Source: Symbiodinium kawagutii (Eukaryota > Sar > Dinophyceae > Suessiales > Symbiodiniaceae). Taken from it: a DNA stretch of 64,000 bases. Positions 37,789 through 50,283 of the stretch are shown here, piece after piece (within the stretch, counting starts at the first letter, position 1; every line of letters begins with the position of its first letter). The translations under genes and the position numbers were made by a program. The notes beneath the pieces were generated by a model. That model searched no databases. It saw only the letters and a program-made list of their open reading frames with translations, and was not told the DNA's origin. The DNA lies in the NCBI GenBank assembly GCA_009767595.1, contig VSDK01010616.1, positions 582,845 to 646,844 of the forward strand, in the 5' to 3' direction.

Positions 37789-38100
37789 CTAAAATGCTTC
37801 ATCCTTGGCTCTCCAAGCATTTGCAAAATTGCCAACTGTTGGATCTTTCACACAGGTCATCAGCATTTCAGCATGGGGGGATGCCATGAAAATTGAAGAC
37901 ATGCTTGGGGACAGCTGTTTTTTAAAGGCGTTGGAAGCCACCACGGAAAGGGAAGCAGAACCGGCCACAAAGCTGAGCCAGGCGCAGTAGGGACGACTGA
38001 CCATAGACTCGCCCGCGCTTCGGCCAAGGAACTGTGGCGGCAGGAGTTCACGATCCATACTCCCTTTCCACCCGCTGTGAAAGAGTGTTCCACACCTGAG
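37789..38100 (-). CDS. Candidate - strand terminal exon
   Basis: Open - strand frame with WLSFVAGSASLSVVASNAFK, KQLSPSMSSIFMASPHAEML and CVKDPTVGNFANAWRAKDEA ending at a stop (37789). The composition is protein-like, and a hydrophobic LSFVAGSASLSVVA could be part of a membrane segment. Upstream boundary unclear. Family unknown. Confidence 0.38.
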   Translation of the reverse strand, partial: LRCGTLFHSGWKGSMDRELLPPQFLGRSAGESMVSRPYCAWLSFVAGSASLSVVASNAFKKQLSPSMSSIFMASPHAEMLMTCVKDPTVGNFANAWRAKDEAF

Positions 38101-38389
38101 GCCAGGCCACAATGAGAGTTTCTCTATTGATAATTTGTAGTTAATAGTGGTGAATAATGGTTCATACAATGAACATAATGGCATATAATGGCTAATAATG
38201 ATCATTAAGTGGTTGGTGGTTGAACCACCCCGATCATGAACAGTGCGTTTGTCAACCAACCAGCCAATGAAAAAACGTTTGAAATTACCAAGCAAAAAGA
38301 TCCCCAAATCACAATGTTATCTCAGCAAAACATGGTGTATGCGCACATCTGGATTAATTTGAAAAAATGAGTGTTATCCAGCGATCCCC

Positions 38390-38985
38390 ATCCTGGAATG
38401 TCATCCGACATTCTCTCTGGGATTTTCCTTGACATTTTACACGAAAAAAACATATGGCATATGGAAGTAAGCTGGCATACATTCTGACAAGTGGGCTGGC
38501 ATTCTATTGGCGTCCTATCTGAGCATTCCATATGGCATCCTGTGAGGCACTTAAAGTGAATTTTGTCGTGACACATTCTTATGCGGCGTTCTCTGGCATC
38601 CTTTCGAGGGTGATATGTGGCGTGCCATTTGGCATCTTGTTTGACGTCTTTCTTTTCTGGCATCTATGTGACATGAATGAATCAGTGATTCTACTTGACA
38701 CGGGAAACTGACATTCAAACTGGCTTTCCATCTGGCAATGATTGAGCTGACATAGAGTCTCATAAGTCGATTGATATGCTCTCAGAGTCCTATCTGCACG
38801 TTCTATTAGCCATTCCATTTTGCATTCTATCTGGCATTCCATGCAGCGTTCCATCTGGCACTTAACCAGGCATGTGACACTTCTGCGGTTTCAATCCGTA
38901 TCATTCTGACATTCCCAGACTTCAGCTGGCATTCTACCTGACATGTAATCTGGCAATCTATCTGGCCTTTTGTTTGACATCTATT
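38390..38985. repeat. Degenerate tandem repeat of TGGCATTCYATCTGGCATTCC type
   Basis: About 600 bp of diverged units of roughly 20-40 bp containing TGGCATTC or TGACATTC. No gene. Confidence 0.7.
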
Positions 38986-39382
38986 GTCTTTTTTTCTGGT
39001 GGTGTATTTGCTGCCTTGCGTTGCCCATGGAGTTGGAGCTCCCGATAGTCTTGGGGAAACCAGTGATGGTAGCTGGCCTAAGGGGTGTGATGTTTAATCC
39101 TGAATCTCCGCTTCCTAAGGACTGCCGCTCAGTGTCAGTGTGTTGGTCAAGGTTGAGAAATCCAAAATGACCTCGGTTGATGGTTTTGCATAGAGTTGAT
39201 CAAATTGTATACTGCAGGAGTAATGACCGACCCCAGCTCTGTTGGAGATGTGACCAATCTACCCCCACACTCCAAGTAGAAATCAGAGCGAGTTGCCCCT
39301 TGTGAATCATCTGGTAGCGGTTCATGAATGGTGATATATCTTTTTCTACATTGTTTATCAAAATCATCAGGTCATATCGGCG

Positions 39383-39500
39383 TTTCTCAATTCACAGGGG
39401 TACCTCCAAAATCTCCAAATCATCCAGTAATCATTTAGAGTAAGCAACCTTTTTTTGGGAGAGAGGAGTCCCCTATGGCCTATGGCATGAGAAACCACCA
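39383..39500 (+). mobile_element. Diverged MITE-like element, TTTCTCAAAATAGGGG family
   Basis: Starts GTTTCTCAATTCACAGGGGTAC and ends GGAGTCCCC ... GAGAAACCACC. A second, partial copy ends near 39815 (GGGGGTACTCC ... TTGAGAAACAACC). Confidence 0.45.
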
Positions 39501-40266
39501 TAATTATGATCTATCATCTGGCCATGCAGGATAATGGCAATGGTTGATGATGGCGGCATGCTGTGGCCCCCTACTAGGTGCCAGGATCTTCGCAACCAAG
39601 CGCAAGGTTGGGCGATGCTCATCCTGGAGCACCCAGGGGAATCCCGTGATGCCGATGGCAGGGGTTGGGGACCCGCAAATTTGTGGTTGGCTTATTCTTA
39701 CGGCAAAATGGTTGAGATGACGGATGATTTAGGGCTTTCGGGGCTATGACTTCAAAAAGTTAATAAACTGGATGATAACTGGGGGTACTCCTATGGCTTG
39801 AGAAACAACCACGTGCTTCAGCAAGTTGATAACCAAGATCTTTGGTGAGTCATCAGTGGAAACAATCCCCTATATACATAAGATTACACAAGTCACTAAT
39901 GCAAAAATGATTTAGAACTGCATCTATCTGTGTCGCTAAGCAGGTCAGTGTCTATCTATGTTTTCTTTTTTTTCAGAGGCTGAGTCATCTAGGTATGATC
40001 TACCGCGGGTGGGGCACTTAGGGCACACCCGCAGCTTCGAAAGAAAGAAGGTGCTGGAAAAAAAAACTTGCGCATTGACGGGAAAAATAAACTTACTGTC
40101 TATCTGATTCAGAGAACCTGTCTGCCCGTCAAGCCAAATAGGAATCCATACTATCGATCTGTTGACTAATTTATCTATACTATCTACAGGTAGTTGTTTT
40201 CTGATCTTAGTTCATTTATCTACATATCTATCTGTCAGTTGACCTACAAATGTGGGTATGTCATAG

Positions 40267-40446
40267 GTGTGTGTGTGTGTGTGTCTGTGCATGTGTGTAC
40301 TTATGCATGTATTCATTTCATGTCTGCATGCGGAATGAATATATAAGCATGTGTGTGTGCCCGTGTCTTTGTGTGTATGAACGAGTTTGCATGTATGGGT
40401 ATGTATGGGTATGAACTGTCTAGGTATGTACAATGGTCTATGCATG

Positions 40447-40478
<32 letters not shown>

Positions 40479-41250
40479 TGGATGGATGTATGTATGTATG
40501 CATGTATGTATGCATGTATGCATGTATGGATGTATGCATGTATGGATGTATGCATGTATGCATGTATGCATGTATGCATGTATGCATGTATGGATGTATG
40601 GATGTATGTATGGATGTATGGATGTATGGATGTATGGATGTATGGATGTATGGATGTATGGATGTATGGATGTATGGATGGATGGATGGATGTATGGATG
40701 TATGGATGCATGTGTATGTATATGTATATGTATTTGTATATGTATATGTATATGTGTATGTATGTATATGTATTTGTACATGTACATGTATCTGTGCATG
40801 TAAGTGTATATGGAAATGTATGTTATGTATGTATGTTATGTATGTCATGTATGTTATGTGTGTTATGTATGTAATGTATGTAATATATGTTGTGTATGTC
40901 ATGTATGTTATGTATGTCATGTATGTCATGTATGTCATGTATGTTATGTATGTCATGTATGTCATGTATGTTATGTATGTTATGTATGTTATGTATGCTA
41001 TGTATGCTATGTAATGTATGCTATGTATGTTATGTATGTTATGCATGTATGTATGTATGTATGCATGCATGTATGTATTTATGTATGTATGTATGTATTT
41101 ATGTATGTATGTATGTATGTATGTATGCATGTTATGTTCAGTTCTGTTCTGTTCTGTTCTGATTTGTTCTGTTCTGTTCTGTTCTGATTTGTTCTGTTAT
41201 GTCATGTTATATTATGTTATGTTATGTTATGCATGCATGTATGTATGTAT
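40267..41250 (+). repeat. Large ATGT/ATGG microsatellite block
   Basis: A GT run (40267-40283), then nearly 1 kb of ATGT, ATGG, ATGC and GTTAT units, with TTCTG units at 41135-41200. Long open frames on both strands (Met/Cys/Tyr or His/Ile/Thr only) are artefacts. Confidence 0.95.
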
Positions 41251-41586
41251 GTATCCATATTCTTAAATACTCTTGTACGTACATATGTACATGCGTAAGT
41301 ATGTAGGTACGCTAGTACCTATGTCAATCTGTATATATGCAAGTTTGTATGTTTTGCATGTAAATGTGTACATATATAACACATATGGTATTGAATCTCT
41401 CTACATATGCGTGATGTATGCATGCAGCATGTATATTGTAGATCTTCTGTACGTGAATGTTTGTGACGCGCATACCTGCGTATCAATGAAGAACTGTGTG
41501 TATGTATGCTGTATGCATGTATGCATGTGTACGTGCAGTGGAATGCAATGTCACTCAATCTAATGTAATTATGCACAGTCATGTGA

Positions 41587-41688
41587 GTGTTTTTCAAAAT
41601 AGCGGTACTTGCAAATCATCCTTCACTACCCATTTGTAGTAATTAACGAACCATTTTTGGGGTTTCCTATGGCTGAAGAAACCACCGC
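41587..41688 (+). mobile_element. MITE-like element, TTTCTCAAAATAGGGG family
   Basis: Starts TTTTTCAAAATAGCGGTACTT and ends TTTTGGGGTTTCC ... GAAGAAACCACC. Confidence 0.55.
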
Positions 41689-43689
41689 ACAGACGCGAGT
41701 ACCGAGCGGTGTCTACTCGGTGCTTTGTCGGCCTCAGGTTTGAGAGGCGCCGCTTAGAACATGTGGGGCCTGCCCTGCAGTTTCGGACAGTGCTCATGTG
41801 CCAATCAGATCACCTGAGATCACCGGGTGGTTTTTTTTTATGCGCACAAAAACCAGCAAAATGACATAATGATGGTTGATGATTTTCAGTCATCCGTGCA
41901 AATGACTCCTGAAAATTGCAAGACGTTACTCCAGTTAACACTTGGCGTCTTCGAACCAGGTATATCATGGTCGTGAAGTGCTGTTGATAAACCAATGCCT
42001 CTGATTGCCTTTCAAAACCATGCAGTGCGGCTGGGCTCCAAGCTCGATTGCGCTGCTCCATGTGGCCAAATCATCCCATGAGGTGTGGACATAAAAGTGT
42101 GAATGTCTATCATGACTAGCGTAATCGGTGTAATCTGGTAGCATGGCTTGTGAAAGCAGTTGCCAGCAAATTTGGCTCATTGAGCCACTATGCAGTTGTC
42201 AGCGCACCCGTCCTGCCACTCATCAGCTGAACTGCATGATGCTCTATGCCACACACAGCCCCTTGGCAGTGGAACATGGCCAGTGGCAGGAGAAAAACCC
42301 ACACACGGTTGGAAGGCCAAAGTGGCTTCAAAGTTTTCCGTCAGAAATTGTTCATAGTTTCCACGAGAACATGGCGATGACGTGTCTGCTTTGGGACCCC
42401 CCTTAAAAAGAGTTCATAGCTTTCATTGCATGTTTTCATTTTTCCAATTCATCCCCCTCTTCAGTTGGGACTTCACCTAAAAAGGGGTAGGTGCTTGATA
42501 CAAGAGAATGTCATACCAACACCCCCCCCCAGCAAACATTTTGTTGGTCTTAGCAAGCTGTATATACTACTCCAATATGTTGTTTGCATTATATGTACTC
42601 ATAAGTTCTGTTTAATTGGGCTAGGTACAAATAGATAAAAAGAAGTATGAATAATGCATATGAGTTGGGTTACATATATAGGTAAAGCATAAGCTATATA
42701 TCTATATATATATATTTGTAGATACTATATATATATATATATAAAAATCAAAATAGATATATACACATAGATTAAAAGTGTATCTGTCAGTATCTGCATG
42801 AGTTCTTGAGTTCTTGTTGTTGAGTTCTTGTTGGGAGAGGCTCTAGAATTGATTTCCTTCAGTTTTCCTTGTAGCCTCTGTTGTTCCCCTTTCAACATTG
42901 AATTCCCAACACACTCACACACACACAAAAACAAAACATGCAGTTGCACGGCCCTGCTTTTGGGGAGGATCCATCATCGTTTTACCTGGTGGGATGTTAA
43001 ACGCGTATTTGCCAAACACAAGTGTTAACCTGGTAACTATCGTGAGAGATGTTTCCTTCCCACCAGCAAATTTCTTTCCCGGCAGCTGATATTGCAAGAT
43101 TGAATCCCTGTGACATGTGCAAACTTAGGTCAGTGGCGTTGTCACTCTACTGAATGTGCATGGAAATACCCGGGAAAAAGGAAGAAACTCGAAGCCTGTG
43201 AAACCTCTTTCCAGCAGTAATTTGAGTTTTATCTACTGAAAACGAAAACATATCATGACTTTGACTCTATACCATCTGAATCAGTCAATTCCATGGACCA
43301 ACATGCAAAATTGTTTTGGTCTTTCGATGCAATCCCGCTCAGAATGCAAACATGGCTGATTCACTGATTGACAACTCTTCCACGCAACATTTTGCTTAAC
43401 CACAGGGCCAACTCTTCTGATAATTCTACCTTCGTGTCATCTTACTCAAGGCAAACAATGCTCACATCACAGAAACAATGCTCACATCACACAAACAAAA
43501 CTCCCAACGTCCATGGTCCATCCGTTTGGAGTACACCAAACATGGGACGTGTGTTTCAGCAACGACCAAGGGACTCCCCACAAAGGGACACATTCTTGGA
43601 CGTCTCAGCAAGGCCTGGGATCGGTTCGGCAGCTTGTTTTTATCGTTGGTTGTAGTGGTGACCGATGATAATCTAAGAACTGCTAGATG

Positions 43690-43850
43690 ATGATGGCTGG
43701 TTGATGATTGATGTCTTGTTGGTTTATGGTTTATGTCTTGTTGGTTTATGGTTTCTGTCTTGTTGGTTTATGGTCTTGTTGGTTTATGGTTGATGTCTCG
43801 TTGGTTTATGGTTGATGTCTTGTTGGTTTCTGAACGCTATTGTTGCTTGT
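43690..43850 (+). repeat. Tandem repeat TTGATGTCTTGTTGGTTTA
   Basis: About seven units of roughly 22-24 bp (TGTCTTGTTGGTTTATGGTT). Non-coding. Confidence 0.85.
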
Positions 43851-44454
43851 TGATGCATAGTTTCAACTGTCGGAGGGTGGGGATGCGGCAAAAGGCCAGG
43901 GGTTGACGGGCAGAAAGACCACCATCCAAGCTCGAGCACGGGTCACGATAATGATTGAGCGGTGCTGTTGTGATGGAGGAGCTCCTTGAACAAATGCATT
44001 TAAACCCGGCTGATTGGGACTAGTGGCGATTGACTAATGGCGAATTGGTGGTTGAAAGTGGAGAATCAGAAGCATTGAAACCCGTTGGTGATACATCGTC
44101 GCTGAGGTGTTGCAATTGACTTTGTCCCCCACCAGTAAACAGTGGTCGATGATCACTATTCACATATCATCAGTAGGCTGCTCGGTTCCTGTTTCAGATC
44201 AAAGAAGTAAGTAGACTGATAAGAAGTGTGTGTTGTGACTTGCAGGGGCAGCACTTCAATGGATGACAATAGGAATTTCAGTTCAGCCGCAAGAGCTCAA
44301 GTGGTCATGTTCCACTGCAGGTTTCTCACGTTGAGAGCTTGCATGGGGGACTGCCAGAACCCCGTGAAAATAAAATATCTGGCCGTGCCTGCTCTGAACT
44401 AATAAGGAATTGTGACTGGCAAAAAAAAGTTTCAAGACAGCCATGTTGCATGGA

Positions 44455-44558
44455 AGTTTCTTAAGATAGGGGTACCCCAAAATCATCCTATTTACATGTT
44501 GTAGCAATAAACACACCATTCCCGGGGGGTCCCCAACTGGCTAGAGAACCCACCACTT
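44455..44558 (+). mobile_element. MITE-like element, TTTCTCAAAATAGGGG family
   Basis: TTTCTTAAGATAGGGGTACC ... GGGGGGTCCCC ... GAGAACCCACC inverted ends around about 60 bp. Confidence 0.55.
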
Positions 44559-44734
44559 ATTACTATCCGTTTTGCACCCAAGGGATGGTGAAATGTTGAT
44601 CTTCGCTACCTGGGATCCCTAGAAGCGGTAGAACCAATAACTGCAGCTTGACTCAGTGGGAAACGCAATGCCCAAATGCCAGGCATTGGAGTTGCGTTCG
44701 ATTCAAAAGCTTAGTTTACCAGGTTTCCTATTCA

Positions 44735-44833
44735 GTGGTTTCTCAAAATAGGGGCACCCCCAAATCATCCTTGTTTAGCCTTGCTTAGTAATAAATCAAC
44801 CATTTTGGGGGTTCCGTATTTTGAGAAACCACC
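44735..44833 (+). mobile_element. Best-preserved copy of the TTTCTCAAAATAGGGG family
   Basis: GTGGTTTCTCAAAATAGGGG at the left and the inverted TTTTGGGGGTTCCGTATTTT + GAGAAACCACC at the right, with an AT-rich core containing AAATCATCC. About 99 bp. Confidence 0.7.
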
Positions 44834-46989
44834 ATTCGGGTCAGCGTCCGGTCAAGATCCATGAGCAGCATCTTAGACAGATTGAAATCGCTTGCGATGC
44901 ATCGCATATCATAATGGTTGGTACTAACGCACTGACAAACCGTCATAACCAGCACTTGTAGTACTTTGTACATAACCCGCAGAGTTTCATGGCTAATGAT
45001 TCATTGATGATCCAGCAATGTGATGATACAATTCATGTGCCGCAACCATATAACAAATATCAGCGCTAAGTTCTACCAGCTGCCTGTTTAATAAGTAGAG
45101 GTCACAATCGTGTGCGCCACACCAGCAGGTAGAACCAGTGCTTTAAGAAGCCGACAAACTAGTCTTATTGTTGGATATTGTCCTTAAGAATATTCTAGGA
45201 AACATCTTAACCACCAGGAATGGTTGGTTACTCCATTGGCTATTGTTGTTGCTATTCTCACGCACATTATGATTGCTGCCTCAAGACATTCTGCGCGAAA
45301 GCAATTCTGTTTCGAGGTCCCGGGGAAGACAAGGCTTACGAGAAGAAGCAAGCAACAGCAACAAAGCGGCGCTAAGTGTGCTGCATCATGTTGTATCTTC
45401 CCCACCATGATTTCTGATATTTCTGGTTGATGGCTTCAACCCCACTGAAAAATAGTAGTCAACTAGTCAACCAACCATTGATTGATAATTACAAGGGAAA
45501 ATAAACCTGTTTGACCTGTTTGTTTGACCTATTTGATAATTACAAGGGAAAATAAACCCGTTTGAAACCAACAATCAGATTCTTTGTTTGATCCTTCAAA
45601 TATTTCAAGCCACACCTGGGTCGACCAAAATTGAAATTCAACTTGCACACACCTGGTTTGTTTTTGACGATTTGTCACATAGCTAAGTCGCGAATCCATA
45701 AGAAAATATAGAAGACACATCAAGGCTGCCACAAACTATTAATAAATATAACTATCCCTATGCTTCCAATTCCCATTTTAGTGGGTAAACGAGTTCCTTT
45801 GTACCAGTGTTGTTTGGGGTTGGTTAGCTATAACAGAAACTGGAAGGGTAAGGTATCAGGAGAGAAAGCTCAAACACTCTGCCACTCCATCCCTTTGACA
45901 AAGGACGTATGATGTCACAGTCATCAACCTGCCGGCACTGGGTTGACTAAACAGTGGTACCACAGTTAATTAGAGCATTCTGAACAATGGTTAGTTAACA
46001 ATGGCTACAGTAGTTAATAATGATTGGTCAATCATGGTTGAAAAAGAATGGTTAGTTAGTAAGAATCTAGTTTCATTGTTCACTAGTCTACTATACTTCA
46101 ATTATACTACTAAATAATTAGGCTTCATAGTAAGATGGTTCCTTGAACACGATGATAGGCCGCTACAAAATGAGAGTCGGTAATCAGCGATGTGCTAATA
46201 GTCATTCTGAAAAGCTTGAAAAAAACTGATTGTACGGTCCTTAAAATCGTCAATAGTCGTTGACAGCCACAATAGCTGGTGGTTTTGTTGTTCTTTGATC
46301 ATAGTTCATGATAGGTTGACAGGTTGATGTCAGTGAATTTTGTTTCGGAATGAGAATCTATCTCATAATTCATTGAATATGACTGATATACATTGAGTGT
46401 GATTGAGAACAAACAATCATGGTTGATGATTGTCAATAGAGTAACTATACAATTATATAGCTGACCATCAAAAACATAAGTATATACATGTATCTGTGTA
46501 TACATGCACAGATATGTGTATTCATCGACAACAACAACAACGACAACAACAACATGGCTGACCTTTCACTGACAGTGGCAATCAAATATTCTGATATATT
46601 CTGAAATAAACATAATGAGTTGACATACTGCAGATCCAAAAATGAAGATACTCCCAACTCCCAACCATTCCAAAACGGCCATCTTTTACTGGGGAAACCA
46701 TCCATATTGGAAGTACACCTTTGCAGACACCCACATATACATTGACTTCTTCAACTGGGATCCCCGATATCCCAGCAGTAACGATCTCTGACGCAGCGCC
46801 GCAAAATCTGCCGATGTAATTCCCGCATTTATCGCTCCCAATTTAAAAGCCAGCCAGACTCGAAAAATAGCATGACAAGACCCTATAATGATTCGATCTT
46901 GTTAGCTTCATGGCAAAACCAGCACATAATCTATTTGCAGCCAACCGTTCATGGATTTTGACGCCCTGCAAAAGGTGCCATGTTAACTT

Positions 46990-47090
46990 CTCGGGCGCCT
47001 CAGCATACACCTCGTAATTGCATCCACTACGCAAAGGGGCTACCGTAAAATCTGTCCTGAGCTCGGGATTGCGGTGCTGTGATTGCGTCA
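46990..47090 (-). CDS. Weak - strand exon candidate
   Basis: Frame ELRTDFTVAPLRSGCNYEVY then AEAPEKLTWHLLQG reads like protein. Splice signals were not resolved and the opposite strand is also open. Confidence 0.22.
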
Positions 47091-47851
47091 AATTGCAGAT
47101 CTCATGGGTGCTTAGTGTATGTGTATGTTTGTTGGGACATTGCGCTCTAAGCGATCTTCCAAACCAACACAAATGTCAGGTCATAATCATGGATGAGACT
47201 GGATGCCCTCCAGAACAGGGGATCAAGCACTGTGGGGAGATGAAACTACCACGTCAAGTATTATCATATATTATCTTTGAAACACATTCAATAGAAACGT
47301 TTGTCGTCTGCACAATTTGAAACCACATATTCATATGAAACATGGCTTGCCATGATTTGATATATGGTTTGCGCATAGTTAAATGATGTATGCCCATAGC
47401 TCGTTGATTTCCATATTTGGTTTTGTGGGGAGGGTTGTAGGTAACTCCATATTTGGATACATCTTCAATATTGCTGTTCGCTGAAGGCTAATCTATACAA
47501 ATAATGAATTCAAACGTATGCAATGGATGTGCACATTGCAACTAAGTGGTTGCCACTTCACAGTAGATGGACATCTTAACTCACTAAATCCAAGGGTTGT
47601 AGGAACCAAAAACTCCAAAGTATCAGTTGAAGTTTTCGGAAGGCTCTAAACCACAACTGCCCGCTTCTGGCAATTAGGAATTCCATGGAACTTCCTGGAT
47701 GCTGCTTTCAATGAACGTAGGAGTTGAGACCCCAACGAATTCATTCACCACTGTTTCTGACCAGATTCGACGAAAACTAGTCCCTGCTAGTGTTCGCTTC
47801 GAATGGTTGTTCTTCACCCCCTTCCTTGCTGTTTCTTTCCGGGATCAGATT

Positions 47852-47969
47852 TGGCCATGGGTCAGTTCACCCCGTACCCCTGGTTCTCCATTGTTAAGCA
47901 TTGCATTCCCTATCAACTTGTTGGGCATTATCCCGCACTATTGGTTGGCTAATAATTGACCCATAGCCA
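47852..47969 (+). mobile_element. MITE-like element, TGGCTATGGGTCA family
   Basis: Starts TTGGCCATGGGTCAGTTCAC and ends AATAATTGACCCATAGCCA, an inverted repeat. Nearly the same core as 62794-62911. More partial copies follow at 48040-48160. Confidence 0.65.
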
Positions 47970-48218
47970 TATTAAAGTTAGTATATGGCCCCTATCATTG
48001 TTATAGTTATCATCCCTTATCATTAACCGCAAACCAACCATTATTGTTGGTTCATAATTGACCCATAGCCATATATAGCTGGTATATCCCTTACTAGTGT
48101 TACTCATTATAACCTATCATTAACCACTAACCAGCCATTATTGGCTGGTTCACTGCTTGACCCCTGACGCCCTCGTCCCTGCCCTCGTCCCCTGCCCTCG
48201 TCCCCTGCCCCGTTGCAG

Positions 48219-48319
48219 CTGTCTTCGCTACCCAGGCACTCTCTGACCCCCAGAAACTCGTCGAGCTCGTCCTGGGCTGCGAGCGGATCGATGAGTCACC
48301 GCACCAAGCGGGTCTCAGG
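48219..48319 (+). CDS. Candidate exon after a strong pyrimidine tract
   Basis: A C/T-rich run with three CCTCGTCCCCTGCC-like units ends CGTTGCAG (AG 48217-48218). The frame reads VFATQALSDPQKLVELVLG then CERIDESPHQAGLRA. The - strand frame (DELDEFLGVRECLGSED then a Gly/Arg stretch) is also open, so the strand is not certain. Confidence 0.35.
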
Positions 48320-50167
48320 GCATGTTTGGGGACCCCCCGACCATTGGTATTGAAACATCCTCAACCATGAACCGACCTAACCATCATTTGGTTATCAACC
48401 AATGGTTGGTTCTGACCCATAGCTGCCTGTGATCTTCATTTATGACCGTTCTAGTAGTAAACCATCTAATCATCCATGACTTGGGAAGTCCCCTGTTTTG
48501 AGAAACACCCAAGTCTACGAAGTGCGAGGAAATGAAGTCAAGTCTGGAAGTTCCACAGGAAAGACTGCACAAGAAACTAATTGTCTTGAATCAAGAATTC
48601 ACGCAATTACACACCAAGAACAATTAGAAGTGTGCAAATATACGTGTATCTATATATATTTATATACTGGTATATATATATATATACAGGCAAACAAACA
48701 TCAAACAATACGGACTTCACTTGCACAGGCGAGTCACATTATCGAGAATTCAGGCTCTTTTGGGAACACAACCTTGTGTATTGTGCATGAAGAATTAGCA
48801 GAACAAATGTACAAACACTGCAGTGACAGTTCTTGACAGCAGAGCTGGCTACAAAGGCCAAAATACAATGCAATTTAATGATCTATTGCATGCAGCAGAC
48901 AACAAAACAGTGAAGCTCTAGCACAATACCGGACCAAACATGTAGTAAACATTACCGAACATTAGACAAAACAACACACAAACATTAACGGACTCTGACA
49001 CATTTCCCCACGAAGAAAGAAAGAAAGACAGACAAATAGATAGATAGATAGATAAATCAACAAATAAAGAGATAAATAGATCTATCAAATAGATAGCTAG
49101 AAAAATATATGTACACATGCCTTTGATCTGAGGCACCATGTCCCCTTGCTTGGTTGGCTACATTAGCTGCTGCTCATCAGTCAACCTCTGGTACGCCCCT
49201 ACAAGCTTCACATGGCTATCAAATGCCATCATGTCTTTTGCTATTCATTTGTCATCGATTGGCCACCATTATAGCCACCTCTTCTCAAGGGACTCTGAGC
49301 GCTCATTGGATAAATGGATCGTTGATAATTAGTTTGTCGATCCATCATTATAAAAAAATGTGTTTCAATGGTTCATTTAAAATCCCTTGCTCACAGGATT
49401 GGAGCAAACTCAGGCACGCGGAGGCACTGGCACAACTGAGTCATTCTGTTTTTGTTAAGACCACTGTCAGGAGTGTAACGGCGGAAAGACATTGGATGCT
49501 CCTGTTTAACGACTATTTGAGGAGATTCACATTCGGAATGTGGTAGATCCAACAGTATCAGAAAAGGATGATTTCGAGCCATCACTATAGCTGATTTTCT
49601 TGTGTACCTGTGGCGAGCTTGATACAAGTTTCACAACACTTGACCGGGCTACAGAATATGCTGAACGCAATGTCCTATTTATTGTCGAGTGGTTCAATAG
49701 GCTCTCACCACTACTGAACATGACTTGCAACCTTCGAGCACAACTATCTATTGCAGTTGCCCATGTCTTGATTACTTTCATTATATCTACGTACCTATAC
49801 AAATTATGCAAATTACACATCAGCAGCATATAAATATGTAAATATATCATATGTATATATAAATAAAGTATATATGTATATGTAGATATATTTATTTATA
49901 TATATATATATATGTATAAATAAATTTCTGCAAATAAAGAAATGCATGTATCTAAATATATATATATATATACATATATATAAATATATAGAGATATACA
50001 TATCGATCAATGTCTCGGTTATACTGCCGCATAAGGTTTCACACGGTCATAGGATGCCGCAAACACAACTGGCATTTGGGATGGGAACGAAACACTACGG
50101 GGCAACTGCGTCGGCAACTCATCGGCGGGAACACACCAGGGGATTCACATTTTGTCCCCCATGTTCT

Positions 50168-50283
50168 TTGGTGGTTGTTCAAAATATGGGTACGCCAAAG
50201 TTCTGGATGGTCTATTACTATAAATGGTAAACATAAATAAAGTATTATGATAACTGGGTATTACCCCTGTTTCGAGAAACCAC
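50168..50283 (+). mobile_element. MITE-like element, TTTCTCAAAATAGGGG family
   Basis: GGTGGTTGTTCAAAATATGGG at the left, GTATTACCCCTGTTTCGAGA + AACCAC at the right. Confidence 0.5.

Noticed and set aside
40212..41187. Six overlapping open frames of Met/Cys/Tyr or His/Ile/Thr
   Set aside because: Pure microsatellite translation; every frame of an ATGT/ATGG array stays open.
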